Shown here: piece by piece, positions 31,701 through 41,960 of the stretch
Numbering within the stretch: the first letter of the stretch is position 1
Layout: every line of letters begins with the position of its first letter
NCBI GenBank assembly: GCA_964035015.1
Contig: OZ036007.1
Span: 5,324,997 to 5,388,996 of the forward strand
Source of the DNA: Corallium rubrum
Taxonomy: Eukaryota; Cnidaria; Anthozoa; Scleralcyonacea; Coralliidae
Direction: 5' to 3'
DNA length: 64,000 nt
Program-made: the position numbers and the translations under genes
The notes under the pieces: model-generated
The model's input: the letters and a program-made list of their open reading frames with translations, nothing else
Told to the model about the DNA's origin: nothing
The model's database searches: none

Positions 31701-34700
31701 CCCTGTTTTAACGTGTTTCGGGTTGTCGTACATGCAATGGAAAGTGGTTCTACCTCTACTAAAACGTTTTCAAGATCTGTTTAACTCCAACTTCCAAAGA
31801 TAGCACTTGCAAAGATAGCAATTTAACCTGAATATAATTACTTCCCGAATTACGTCACCGATCCAAAAATTCACCGGTGAATTTTGACGCGCTGCAGGTG
31901 GGAAAAGTCCTTTTCAACGAGCAACCGAAAGATCAAAATGTTTGGAAAGGACTTTGAGAAAGTCTAGCAAGGACTGAGACATTACATTTCTATTTTTATA
32001 GTCGAGAGTGTTGGCATTCCGATTTTGATTCAAAAACTTAAGACAACAACAATAAAAGACTTTTCAGGAAGAACCGATACACCATTGGGACATATCAGCT
32101 ACGACCTCACCAAGTAAGTTGAGCCGATCAGGAATGGCCAAGAATGAGCTGACGTATTTTTCCATGTTTTCCATTAAAACACAACTTTTAACCAATCACC
32201 ACTTGCGTTTTCGAAATGTTATTTTATACAAGGCTATATGAACCATTTGCATCGAGATTCAGTAATCTGTTGTGGTTGGACACTAAACTTGAAAACGTAC
32301 TCTTTGATATTTTTCATATATAGCATTCACAATACAGGTGCTTCGATATCATCGTCATCTTTCAAGACTGTTTCAGGCGTGGGATTACGCCTTCAGGCGA
32401 CCGGGCTTTACATGGCTTTCACGGGAGACTGGCACTACAGAAAGGCTCATTGGTAAGTGTAATACCGCTGCCAAACGTTTTGCGCCTGCGAAAGCTCTTG
32501 ACCAAATAAAAAAAGCGGGAAAATAATGTCATGAGACCCAAAAAAGAAAATGCTATAGGCAATAAAACTCTATTCCTTTTCTGACAGGCCTCACATATCG
32601 GATCGTGGAAGTTTTGATTTGTCTGCAAGTGGCATATCGCTTAGTTTGACAGCCAAGTTAGGTGAGTAAGTAACAAGAGAGCAAGGAGCACGGGAAATCA
32701 GTACAAGAGTGATACGAGCTTCGGAGTTTGGTGTAATGTTACGTCTACTAGACGTTTAGCGGTTACATATGAACGCTGTTAAAATATGTAGTCATGTTTG
32801 AATGGACGAGAAGATGTGGCCTCTATGTTAAGTAGCATGAACCAGAAGTAGTAAGAAGCACGGAGTATATGTTCGTGAATATATTATATAGAGAAGGATT
32901 GGATAAATATTACATGTATGATTGAATAGATGAAAAACTATGGTCTGTATGTTACCTAGTACCAAAAGTAGTAAAGGCCACAAACTATATGTTCATTAAT
33001 ACATTATTTCACAGAGAAAGAATGGTGCAAGAATAACCACCATATAATTATCACTAGTATAAATGTGTAGTCATGGTTGAATAGATGAAAAACTATGGTC
33101 GGTATGTTAACTAGTACCAAAAGTAGTTAAGGCCACAGAGTATATGTTCATTAGTACATTATTTCACAGAGAAGGAATGGTGCAAGAATAACCACCATAT
33201 AATTATCACTAGTATAAATGTGTAGTCATGGTTGAATAGATGAAAAACTATGGTCTGTATGTTAACTAGTACCAAACGTAGTAAAGGCCACAGAGTATAT
33301 GTTCATTAATATATTATTTCACAGAGAAGGAATGGTGCAAGAATAACCACCATATAATTATCACTAGTATAAATGTGTAGTCATGGTTGAATAGATGAAA
33401 AACTATGGTCTGTATGTTACCAAACGTAGTAAAGGCCACAGAGTATATGTTCATTAATACATTATTTCACAGAGAAGGAATGGTGCAAGAATAACCACCA
33501 TATAATTATTACTAGTATAAATGTGTAGTCATGGTTGAATAGATTAAAAACTATGGCCTGTATGTTAACTATAGTACCAAAAGTAGTTAAGGCCACAGAG
33601 TATATGTTCATTAATACATAATTTCACAGAGAAGGAATGGTGCAAGAATAACCACCATATAATTATCACTGGTATAAAATCTGTTGTATGGTCATATAGA
33701 TAGGAGGCTACGGCCTTCATAGTATATACCAACGTAAGCACTACAGGGTGTCCCAAGAAAAATGCCCCCCATCCGTTTTTGTACTTCATCTTCTTTAATT
33801 TTGGTAAAAGAAGTAAATTTTTATATCACGCCGAAAGCCCATCACTCCTTCTTTGTTGTCTGAAATTTTCAGAGCTAAATAGTTATCTACTCGCTTCCTG
33901 GAGTCATTTAAAGAGGCAACATCAAAATTTGAACTTGTCCAAATTATGCAAATTATCTATGCTACCTACAGATTTGGAAAAATACAGAGTAGATAACTAG
34001 TTAGCTCTGAAAATTTCAGACAACAAAGGAGGGATGGGCTATCGGCGTGATATAAAAATTTACTTCTTGTCCCATAATTAAAGAAGGTGCACCTCACAAA
34101 TGGATGGGGTGATTTTTTTGGGACACCCTGTAATATATGTATAAATTTGTAAACACAAAACTCTGGAAATTATAATTATTATTCTTCTCTCGCTCAGGAG
34201 AGGAAAAGAGCCACCCAAGAATTTCGACGGCGTCGTGTTCGGACAACGTTGGTGATGTTAATGTAAAGTTTCATGGAGGTGCAAGGTAGATTTTTTGAAA
34301 ATTTTGACACAAACTTGTTCACAAGTGTAACGTTATATATTGCTGTTATATTTTTAGCTGGTTGTATAACTTATTTCGTAGCAAGATAGCAGATTCGCTG
34401 AAAGATCAACTAAAGGGCATTGTAAGTATAAATGCTCTGCTCAGTCATATTTCTGTTTTACATTGTAACCTTTATCTCGTCGTGTAGCTCGCATTATTAA
34501 TAAAGCAAGCTAGGGCGACGACGGAAAGTTAAACTTCAGTATCTAGCAGAAACCACGAATCTTTTACGTAGTATTGAATACATAATGTATGTTTTTCGAC
34601 ATCCAAAAGCTTTAGAGTTCTAAAAGGATTTTGTCGCATAGTTTGAAGTCAAACTCAACTAACAGGTTTCGCCGTTTCACGAGTTACCGTCATCCTGAAG

Positions 34701-37700
34701 ACGTGAAAATGATTTGAATAACGTTGTATGTAGAACGGGAACGGCGTTAGGATTACTTTTGGCATTATTCATTTTCTTTGTTATGTGAAGAAAATTATAT
34801 TGTATTAAAGACGTTGTACTTGACGTTCACGTTGTATTTGCTTAAGCTCGCATAAGTAATGGTGTCCCGTTCGCGCTTTCCCGTTTGAGCAATCTACCTT
34901 TCCTTTGATTACTACCGCTTGCCGCCTTTTTTGTTTTTGTTGTATAGTATACCCAATAAAGTTGTTAAAATTAAAGTTCCAGGTGTTTCATATTTCAGTC
35001 TCATGACGTTTTGCTTTCTTAAGTGGTCACTGATTCAAACATTATATTTAAATAAAAATACTTTAGATTTGTAGTGAAGCAACTAAAGCAATTAACGAAG
35101 ATGCTGAGAAAGAATTGGCAACTTTTCCAGGTATGGCCCAGACACTTTTTTAGTCTCGATACCGCAAAATGATTATCACTAGAATTCTGGCCAAAAACGC
35201 ATGCTTGGGACATGAAGATAACAGCTTCACAAAAAAACAGCAAAGCATGCCCCAACAATTTTCGGCAGGATTGTATAGAACATTCAAAAACTCATTAATA
35301 ATTTATGAGGAAAATTCAAAAGAAATTAAAGTTTAATCAGTGTCTTTATATGTGATAAAGATACGTCCTGATTTACATAAACTTTAGCTTTGATTTTCTC
35401 GGCTTAGACAAGGTTATTTTTCAAACTTACTACACCAATGAACTTACCAAGTGGTTCGTTTTTGAAGCCGTTCAATAAAATCGCAGTTCGTGTTTTATCA
35501 GATATAAAAACACTCGGCTTCGCCTCGTGTCTTTATATCTGATAAAATACTCCTGCTCGTTTATTAAACAGTACATAAATTACTCAATATATATAGTGAT
35601 AAAAAATGTTAAAAAGTACTTACGTTTCATCATTTGATACGAAACTGCGCCGTAGTGATAAAAGTAAAACCTCTTGAGTAAAGACCTAGAAATTTAAGAA
35701 CCATGTGATAAGCAAATAGGAACTTATAGGAACTTTTTTTATAAGTAATATTGGGCATTTCACTCGATTAACATAGCATATTCTAAGGATTTGGGGTGAA
35801 GGAAAATTCGAGTGTAGAATATATACATTTTAAGACCAAACCGGGACAAGTTGCGAAAAATGCAACTACACAGGCCTTCCGGCAGGAATTGAACCCACGA
35901 CCTTGCGATTCTAGTGCAATGCTCTGGCCACTGAGCCACGGAGGGCGTTGCTGAGAGCTTGATCGCGAGTTCTGTATATATAATGAGGTGGTAATGCCAG
36001 GAGAGAATTGGGTATATTATAAGTAATATTGGGCATTTCACTCGATTACATAGCATGTTCTAAGGATTTTGGGTGAAGGAAAATTCGAGTGTAGAATATA
36101 TACATTTTAAGACCAAACCGGGACAAGTTGCGAAAAATGCAACTACACAGGCCTTCCGGCAGGAATTGAACCCACGACCTTGCGATTCTTGTGCAATGCT
36201 CTGACCACTGAGCCACGGAGGGCGTTGCCGAGAGCTTGATTGCGAGTTCTGTATATATGATGAGGTGGTAATGGCAGGAGAGAATTGGGTATATTATAAG
36301 TAATATTGGGTATTTCACTCGATTACATAGCATGTTCTAAGGATTTTGGGTGAAGGAAAATTCGAGTGTAGAATATATACGGCCTTCCGGCAGGAATTGA
36401 ACCCACGGCCTTGCGATTCTAGTGCAATGCTCTACTATGTTCTAGGAACTATACCGTCCAGCATTGCCAATTTGGCCAAAGTGTATACCTCTTTAGGCAG
36501 TTTTTCTTTTATATCTCATTTTAAACGTTATAGTTCTCCCACTCACCATGGTATTTACCGTTCAGCCATGTTTAAATGTCTTACGACGACATAATCTTTA
36601 TTTTATATTCCAACCTTTATTCTCGAAATTTTGAAGCAGGTGCAATCCCGAGGGTGAGAGTGGATTATTGCGCTATATTTTTCGTTTTCATGATTTTAAA
36701 AATCTCTCATATTTTGCAGTTCGAAAGCAAATTGATAAAGTTGCAGTAATAGACTACTCCTTCCTCCAACCTCCTTGGTTTGCGGAAGACTACATGAATG
36801 TCAGTCTCAAGGTAAGCGCACTCATAGGCGTAGAGTATTGGGGGGGGGGGGGGGCTGAGGGGCTTTAGCCCCCCGATGAATCTTAATGGGCGGGGGGGGG
36901 GGGGGGGGTTGCTGAGCCCCCCAGAAATTTTGCAGCAACTGACTCATCAATCACCATTGACAAATTATAGGTTACGCGTTAGGCTGAAGTAACTGTTACA
37001 GCCTCATTCCTGTCAGCCAAAAGCACCCATATACAGCGATAAGTCAACCCAGTAAACACAACATCGAAAAATTGTTGAAATGTGTTGTATTTTAACTAGT
37101 TTTTATGACATTTCATGACCTTCAGTGTTCTTAAAAATCACTCCTCAGAATGCAGGAAATGGCATTTCCAAGACTCTAAATTTCAAAAATTTCCAGGGAG
37201 CATGCTCCCGGACCCCCCTAGAAGAGCCCCTTTTTGTAAACGCCCCACGGGAAAATTCTTAAAAGGGCCTTGTTCAGCACTTCAGCCCCCTTGGACAAAA
37301 ACAAAACTCTACGCCTATGAGCGCACTACAATATATATATATATATATAAAGGCCTGGCCAAACGCTTTCAACATCGCATTCAACATCATTCAACATTGT
37401 TGAACGATGTTGAATAATGTTGAAAGCACGAGTGTCCAAATGAATTCAACATCGTTCAACATTCATGAATGATAATTACTTGAACGCGGGCTACCACAAA
37501 AGCTGGAATCGACAATATCCCGCATGGCGCATGTCTCTGTTCAACAAAGTTGAATGAAATGTGGCCAAATGCGTTCAACACCTTTCAACATTTTGAGAAT
37601 AGAAATGTTGAACGCGTGTTGAACGAAAATTTGAACATGTTCAAATTTCGTTCAACATCATTCAACACCATTCAACAACGTTCAACATCATTCAACAGGG

Positions 37701-40700
37701 GTGGCTAAACGCTTTCAACAGTTGAATTCAACAATGTTGAACGATGTTGAATGAAATGTTGAAAGTACTATACTACCTTTTTCTCTGTTAACCCTAACTT
37801 ATTTAATGTAAATTTCTCTGCTGTGAATGTCATCTGACTATAGATTAGCTTTTTAGTTATTTCAGGAGACATAAGCATCCACATATTTTGTTAAATTTTT
37901 TTCCCTCTGTAAATATCCAAGCTAATAATTTGTTGGTGCTTGAATAAATGTGTATTGTATTGTGTTGTGTTGTGTTGTGTTGTGTTGTGTTGTGTTGTGT
38001 TGTATTGTGTGTTGTGTTGTATTGTGTGTTGTATTGTGTGTTGTATTGTGTATTGTATTGTGTATTGTATTGTATTGTATTGTATTGTATTGTATTGTAT
38101 TGTATTGTATTGTATTGTATTGTATTGTGTATTGTATTGTGTATTGTATTGTGTATTGTATTGTGTATTGTATTGTGTATTGTATTGTATTGTGTATTGT
38201 ATTGTGTATTGTGTATTGTATTGTGTATTGTATTGCATTGTGTATTGTATTGTATTGTGTATTGTATTGTGTATTGTGTATTGTATTGTGTATTGTATTG
38301 TGTATTGTATTGTATTGTATTGTATTGTATTGTATTGTGTATTGTATTGTATTGTGTTGTGCTGTATTGTATTGTATTGTATTGTATTGTATTGTATTGT
38401 ATTGTATTGTATTGTATTGTATTGTATTGATAATGGTAAACTTGATCATGTTTTAGGGGGAGTTCCTCTTAGCAGCACACCCAAAGGAAGCTACATTTCA
38501 ACCTGATGAAATTCCAGACAATCAACCTTGCAGTAAGATGATTTGTATTTACCTCACAGACTACGTTGGAAATACTGCTGGGGATGTTTATTACAAAGGA
38601 GGACGTTTAAATACAACGATAAAAGCTTCGCAGGTTAGTAATAATATGCAGAGATAAATATCTGTTCTGTAATATGGCGTGATGTAACGTCATCAGTGTA
38701 GTGCAGTACAGTGTAGCGCAGCGCAGTGCAGTGCAGTGCAGTGCAGTGCAGTGCAGTGCAGTGCAGTGCAGTGAAGTGAAGTGAAGTGAAGTGAAGTGAA
38801 GTGAAGTGAAGTGAAGTGAAGTGAAGTGAAGTGAAGTGAAGTGAAGTGAAGTGAAGTGAAGTGAAGTGAAGTGAAGTGAAGTGAAGTGAAGTGAAGTGAA
38901 GTGAAGTGAAGTGAAGTGAAGTGAAGTGAAGTGAAGTGAAGTGAAGTGAAGTGAAGTGAAGTGAAGTGAAGTGAAGTGAAGTGAAGTGAAGTGAAGTGTA
39001 GTGTAGTGTAGTGTAGTGTAGTGTAGTGTAGTGTAGTGTAGTGTAGTGTAGTGTAGTGTAGTGTAGTGTAGTGTAGTGTAGTGTAGTGTAGTGTAGTGTA
39101 GTGTAGTGTAGTGTAGTGTAGTGTAGTGTAGCATGTCATGGTGTGATATAGGCATGACAGTGTAGTGTAGCATGTCATGGTGTGATATAGGCATTACAGT
39201 GTCATATTGTGTAGTGTCATGTAGCGTGGTGTGATGTGATGTGGCGTGGTGTGGTGAGGTGTTGTCAGTGCGGTGTGATGTAGCATGATGTCGTGTGCTG
39301 TAATGTAATGTAATGTAATGTTGTGTGGTATGGTGCATGTGTAGTCAATGCAGTGTAATGTGTAGTGTAGTCATTGTGGTGTGATGTAATATGGTGTGGT
39401 GTGCCGCAATGTTGTGTGGTATGGTGAGGTGAAGTGTGGTGTGATCATATGCGGTGTGATATAGCTTGATGCGGTGTCTGTACTGTTGTGTGGTATAACG
39501 TATATAGTAATTGGTGCCACAATTCTAGAATAGAAAGTCAGCTTTTTAGCTCTAGCTAATCTTAATTAACCTGTGTTCGTCTAGGTCCCGAAATCAAGCA
39601 AATACCAGCTCAACACAACAATATTTAAAGAGCTAGGTTTATCAAGGGTAATTATCCCATTTTCTTTTATAAAACGATAAATTACTTTTAAGTTTTAAAT
39701 AATGGCTCTTAAATATACACGTATTTCTGTAATATAACACAGAAAATAATGAATTTATTTCAATATAGAATTTGTAACAATACGTACAGCGTATTTAGCA
39801 AAGCATGAATTAATTTTGTGTCTAATATTGCCTAGATCTATGATATGTACCCTGACCTAGCACTTCAGCTGGTACTCTATTGCACAAAGGCTCCACAAAT
39901 GACAACCCAGTCAACAGGAGTAAGTCTCGTCATTGATGGCATCGTCGAAATTTATGTTGTTCTTAAGAACAGTAGCACAAAATTTTTGTTTTCACTTGGG
40001 ACGGTAAGTAAACGATTTTCAAAATTATCATAAAAGAAATTCATGTTTTACCCATTGTGCCTAGGATGTTTGAGTACGTTATTTCGATTTTTAGAATATA
40101 ACTGCTACTGGCGAAGTAAATGTCAATGGAACGGTTATACAAGGATCGGTTACAAAATTCGGGTACGGCTAGTTTTTAAATAAGCTTTATCAAGAATTAT
40201 CGCATTTTCACTTTATAGTATTCATTTGGCAGTAACGTTAACTTTCTTTAACGTCACTTCACTTCACTTCACGTCACGTCACGTCACGTCACGTCACGTC
40301 ACGTCACGTCACGTCACTTCACTTCACTTCACTTCACTTCACTTCACTTCACTTCACTTCACTTCACTTCACTTCACTTCACTTCACTTCACTTCACTTC
40401 ACTTCACGACAAAAACAGCGCAATCCTTCACCTACATCGATATGAAAGTTTGATCCAAACTATATTTTACTTCAAGGATTCAATTTTCCGTGGCCAAATC
40501 TGATGTTGGTGACATCAAGGTATGCTATTGACACATTCTGTTCTCTGACTCTAGAAGTACTAGTTCTATTACTATACGATATAACTATAAGAACATCATG
40601 ATATGACAAGTTGTACGTATACATGTAGAGCATGTGGTACGTTTGCGAGCTTGGTGTAATGTAACAGACGTTTGGTGGACGTTCGTCAAGCTCAATTGTA

Positions 40701-41755
40701 CTCAGAAAAGATTTCTGAGCCCCAGACAGGGTTCGAACCTGCAACCTTCTAATGATCAGTTAGACGCTCTAACCATTGAGCCACTGAGGCTCAGATGGAG
40801 AGCTAAGGTTGCTAATTCATAGTCATATGATATGCGCTCTTAAGTGGTAGCGTTTGCATATGAGATGTAGGTAAAGTGACATGATAAGTTGTACGTATAC
40901 ATGTAGTGCATGTGGTACAACATTATGCATGCACAACATTCGTAAAAATTATTTTAAATTGTTTAACTTGCAGCCTAATGTTGTCCTCTTGAACCTTTAT
41001 CTTCGCTTTCTTGCACAAAACACAATCATCAAGGAGTTGAACGGTAGGTGTTACTTTAAAGGACGCTAATATACAATTGACGGTACAGAAAAAGAATGGC
41101 AGCGGTACATTTAATCACAATGTTTTACGACCTCAAATCAGCTCAATCATTGTTTTTGTCATGGATTAAGAAAGCAAGAACTTCATTCCCTCCAAAGTTG
41201 ATCGTTCTAAAACCATATCTTCCAATAATTCTGCGAGAAACAATATTTACTGCACGCAAAAGACTGTGGTTAAATGTACAAGTCGACATATTTTTCGGTA
41301 CGGTCAATTATGGGCTTGTGGTCCATACTGTCAAGTAGGACGACGATGGCAATCTAGAGTTCTGTATCTAGCAGGAACTACGCATCGTTTACGTGGTATG
41401 TTTCAGTCGACATCCAAATGTTTTAGAGTTCTAAAAAGATTCTGTCGCATAGTTTGAAGTCAAACTCAACTAACAGGTTTTGCTCGCACTCTCGGTTAAT
41501 AAGAAGTAATTTCATTGATATATTTATATGAATTCTACTAATATTTTGTTTTGTCTTTTTCTGAACATTAGAAAGAGGTAAAAAGGGATTACCGCTTCCA
41601 GTTCTTGACAATATTCAGTTGTTAAATGCGCAAATACTATTTGGAAAGGTAAGTAGAATAAAAAAATATAAAAAAAATATCCCTATTTAAATTTAGTGTT
41701 TGGTGAATGAACCCAAATCCTGTTGTGCTAAATAATTATAAATTAGCAATCATAA

Positions 41756-41853
<98 letters not shown>

Positions 41854-41960
41854 AATTCTTCCATTTGTTTGTTTAGCACTTCATTACTTTTGACACTGAC
41901 CTGAAGTACACAGCAAAGACCAAGTCTCGTGGCAAGAATGACATCCGAATACTGCCATAA
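25735..41960 (+). CDS. BPI/LBP-family secreted lipid-binding protein, gene 1 (16 exons, complete)
   Basis: Exons: 25735-25843, 32002-32113, 32324-32452, 32588-32661, 34198-34285, 34358-34421, 35067-35130, 36720-36811, 38457-38633, 39585-39647, 39836-40003, 40095-40162, 40477-40519, 40974-41043, 41572-41648, 41877-41960. They sum to 1482 bp (493 aa plus stop), and every junction is GT-AG and in frame. A signal peptide (about 1-20) is followed by GVVIRINNKGLEY, the family start. FDLSASGISLSLTAKLG (exon 4), DVNVKFHGGARSWLYNLF (5-6), YLTDYVGNTAGDVYYKGG (9) and GLPLPVLDNIQLLN (15) match the two-barrel BPI fold. Cys155 and Cys194 form the expected N-barrel disulphide. Family members bind lipopolysaccharide or lipids in innate immunity; here that role is inferred. 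The ATG at 25735 puts the signal peptide at the N-terminus; an in-frame ATG 39 bp upstream would disrupt it. Gene 2 lies 8.5 kb downstream. Confidence 0.92.
26320..26760. mobile_element. Intron 1: SINE scrap and decayed Penelope end
   Basis: 26325-26395 matches the 3' text of the tRNA-like SINE at 40620-40680 (GAGCTTGGTGTAATGTA, then CAGACGTTCG). 26664-26690 contains CTGACGAAGGGCTTCGCAC, a decayed hammerhead core followed by a PLE-like tail. No intact frame. Confidence 0.45.
27178..28502 (-). pseudogene. MULE transposase, interrupted
   Basis: The main frame 28161-27178 (327 codons) carries the MULE core: D21 in LGVDRTFNLG, D97 in LIGSDEEKALTKAM, and the C118-x2-H121 pair (HILCRRHIEENVKRHL). 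Upstream, 28502-28385 encodes the continuing N-terminal part (FWREDIRKLSLLNDVHDHPF, then QTKGKPPAVILY). Between them lie two tandem copies of a unit of about 105 bp (28177-28382) that bring stops, so the protein is broken. The C-terminus ends in a basic tail. No zinc-finger domain is seen upstream, so the N-terminus may be incomplete as well. Confidence 0.8.
28177..28382. repeat. Tandem duplicate of a unit of about 105 bp inside the MULE
   Basis: Two near-identical copies begin TTTAACTCTTTCTTGTCCGA and end GGAATGAGTT. They include TATTCTGGCTAACGCCAGAC, which resembles TACTCTGCCTAACACCAGAC at 49469, so the unit is probably a dispersed repeat that later duplicated. Confidence 0.85.
29135..29383. 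mobile_element. MITE with AGGCCCCGTTTACACTATTA ends
   Basis: Perfect terminal inversion at 29135-29160 and 29358-29383, and an internal ACTACGCTA / TAGCGTAGT inverted block. 249 bp, non-coding, in intron 1 of BPI gene 1. Confidence 0.8.
29384..30600. other. Intron 1 sequence without recognised gene
   Basis: Unique-looking DNA with a small hairpin around 30190-30245 (CAACGTAGAAAAAGC inverted). I see no coding exon. Confidence 0.4.
30600..30915 (-). mobile_element. tRNA-derived SINE fragments, partly inverted
   Basis: The minus strand of 30627-30700 reads like a tRNA head: A box TAACTCAGCCGGTAGAGCG and B box GGGTTCGAACCC. A second partial head follows at 30790-30825. A third, inverted, block at 30875-30915 pairs with it through TTGGAACAGGTCGTGG and its complement. 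The spacing is not that of a functional tRNA. Confidence 0.6.
30950..31319. mobile_element. MITE with AGGGACCTTAAGAT ends
   Basis: AGGGACCTTAAGAT at 30950 is inverted at 31306-31319. The subterminal sequences around ACGACGAC / GTCGTGGTC are also inverted. 370 bp, non-coding. Confidence 0.7.
31368..31542. mobile_element. MITE with long GTTTACACGATGCCGG arms and TTA duplication
   Basis: The arms cover about 55 bp each and are nearly perfect. TTA sits on both sides (31365-31367, 31543-31545), matching the 3-bp TWA duplications of PIF/Harbinger elements. 175 bp. Confidence 0.8.
32770..33720. repeat. 155-bp satellite, about 5-6 copies, in intron 4 of BPI gene 1
   Basis: GAATAGATGAAAAACTATGG recurs at about 33079, 33234, 33389 and (variant) 33537, giving periods of 155, 155 and 148 bp. 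A diverged copy begins near 32924. Confidence 0.88.
33744..34130. mobile_element. Tc1/mariner-like MITE (CAGGGTGTCCCAA ends, TA duplication)
   Basis: CAGGGTGTCCCAAGAAAAAT at the left is inverted at the right (GGGACACCCTG ending 34130). TA is present on both sides. A second inner inverted pair (AGAGCTAAATAGTTATCTAC / GTAGATAACTAGTTAGCTCT) makes most of the element a hairpin. Confidence 0.85.
35330..35560 (+). repeat. Hairpin repeat, copy 1 (intron 7 of BPI gene 1)
   Basis: TTTTATCAGATATAAA and its complement flank AACACTCGGCTTCGCCTCGT. The surrounding 230 bp recur in reverse orientation at about 46160-46440, sharing CCAAGTGGTTCGTTTTTGAA and CTCGGCTTAGACAAGGTTAT. Confidence 0.75.
35745..36435 (-). 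mobile_element. tRNA-derived SINE in tandem, three copies
   Basis: The unit of about 289 bp is repeated: two near-identical full copies (35745-36020, 36021-36305) and a third with about 46 bp deleted (36306-36435). On the minus strand each carries a tRNA-like head, with A box TGGCTCAGTGGCCAGAGCA and B box GGGTTCAATTCCTGCC. The minus frames are by-products. Located in intron 7 of BPI gene 1. Confidence 0.75.
36822..37320. mobile_element. TIR element with 6-bp duplication, 10 bp inside intron 8
   Basis: The ends TCATAGGCGTAGAG (36822) and CTCTACGCCTATGA (ending 37320) are inverted. GCGCAC is duplicated at 36816-36821 and 37321-37326. The interior contains G runs and the CATGCTCCCGGACCCCC / ATGGCATTTCC family text. 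The donor GTAAGC of exon 8 (36812-36817) remains intact. Confidence 0.85.
37349..37770. repeat. TTCAACATC / GATGTTGAA palindrome-rich element
   Basis: Repeated TTCAACATCGTTCAAC and complements, with related AAACGCTTTCAACA text near both ends (about 37370 and 37705). Most likely one or two overlapping MITEs. Preceded by a short (TA)n. Confidence 0.65.
37948..38430. repeat. TATTG/TGTGT pentanucleotide array (intron 8)
   Basis: About 480 bp of 5-bp units (TGTAT, TGTGT and mixtures) ending 27 bp before the exon 9 acceptor at 38456. It is open in all three plus frames only because it lacks stop codons. Confidence 0.95.
38697..39480. repeat. GTGCA / GTGAA / GTGTA pentanucleotide array (intron 9)
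   Basis: Three homogeneous blocks follow one another: GCAGT (about 38715-38770), GTGAA (38771-38997) and GTGTA (38998-39130). Degenerate copies then run to about 39480. The block order suggests successive expansions of variant units. Confidence 0.95.
40251..40408. repeat. CACTT / CACGT pentanucleotide array (intron 12)
   Basis: CACTT units, then CACGT units (about 40270-40315), then CACTT again to 40408. The complement of CACTT is AAGTG, the same unit type as GTGAA in intron 9. Confidence 0.95.
40620..40915 (-). mobile_element. tRNA-like SINE with complete cloverleaf (intron 13)
   Basis: The minus strand of 40719-40790 folds as a 72-nt tRNA: 7-bp acceptor GCCTCAG/CTGGGGC, D stem GCTC/GAGC, anticodon stem TCTAA/TTAGA with loop CTGATCA (GAT at the anticodon), and a T arm with TTCGAAC. 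Flanking sequences recur with partial copies at 50580-50740, 51340-51535 and 52840-53090, so this is a SINE family and not a single tRNA gene. Confidence 0.7.
41757..41852. repeat. (GTCT)24 next to the last acceptor of BPI gene 1
   Basis: 24 perfect tetranucleotides ending 24 bp before exon 16 (41877). The strand is pyrimidine-rich and leads into CTAAATTCTTCC, which could serve as the branch region. Confidence 0.95.

Noticed and set aside
37922..38506. Overlapping long open frames of YCIVL / TIQYN type
   Set aside because: By-products of the TATTG pentanucleotide array in BPI intron 8.
38607..39338. 243-codon frame of SLHFT / TLHYT repeats
   Set aside because: By-product of the GTGAA/GTGTA array in BPI intron 9.
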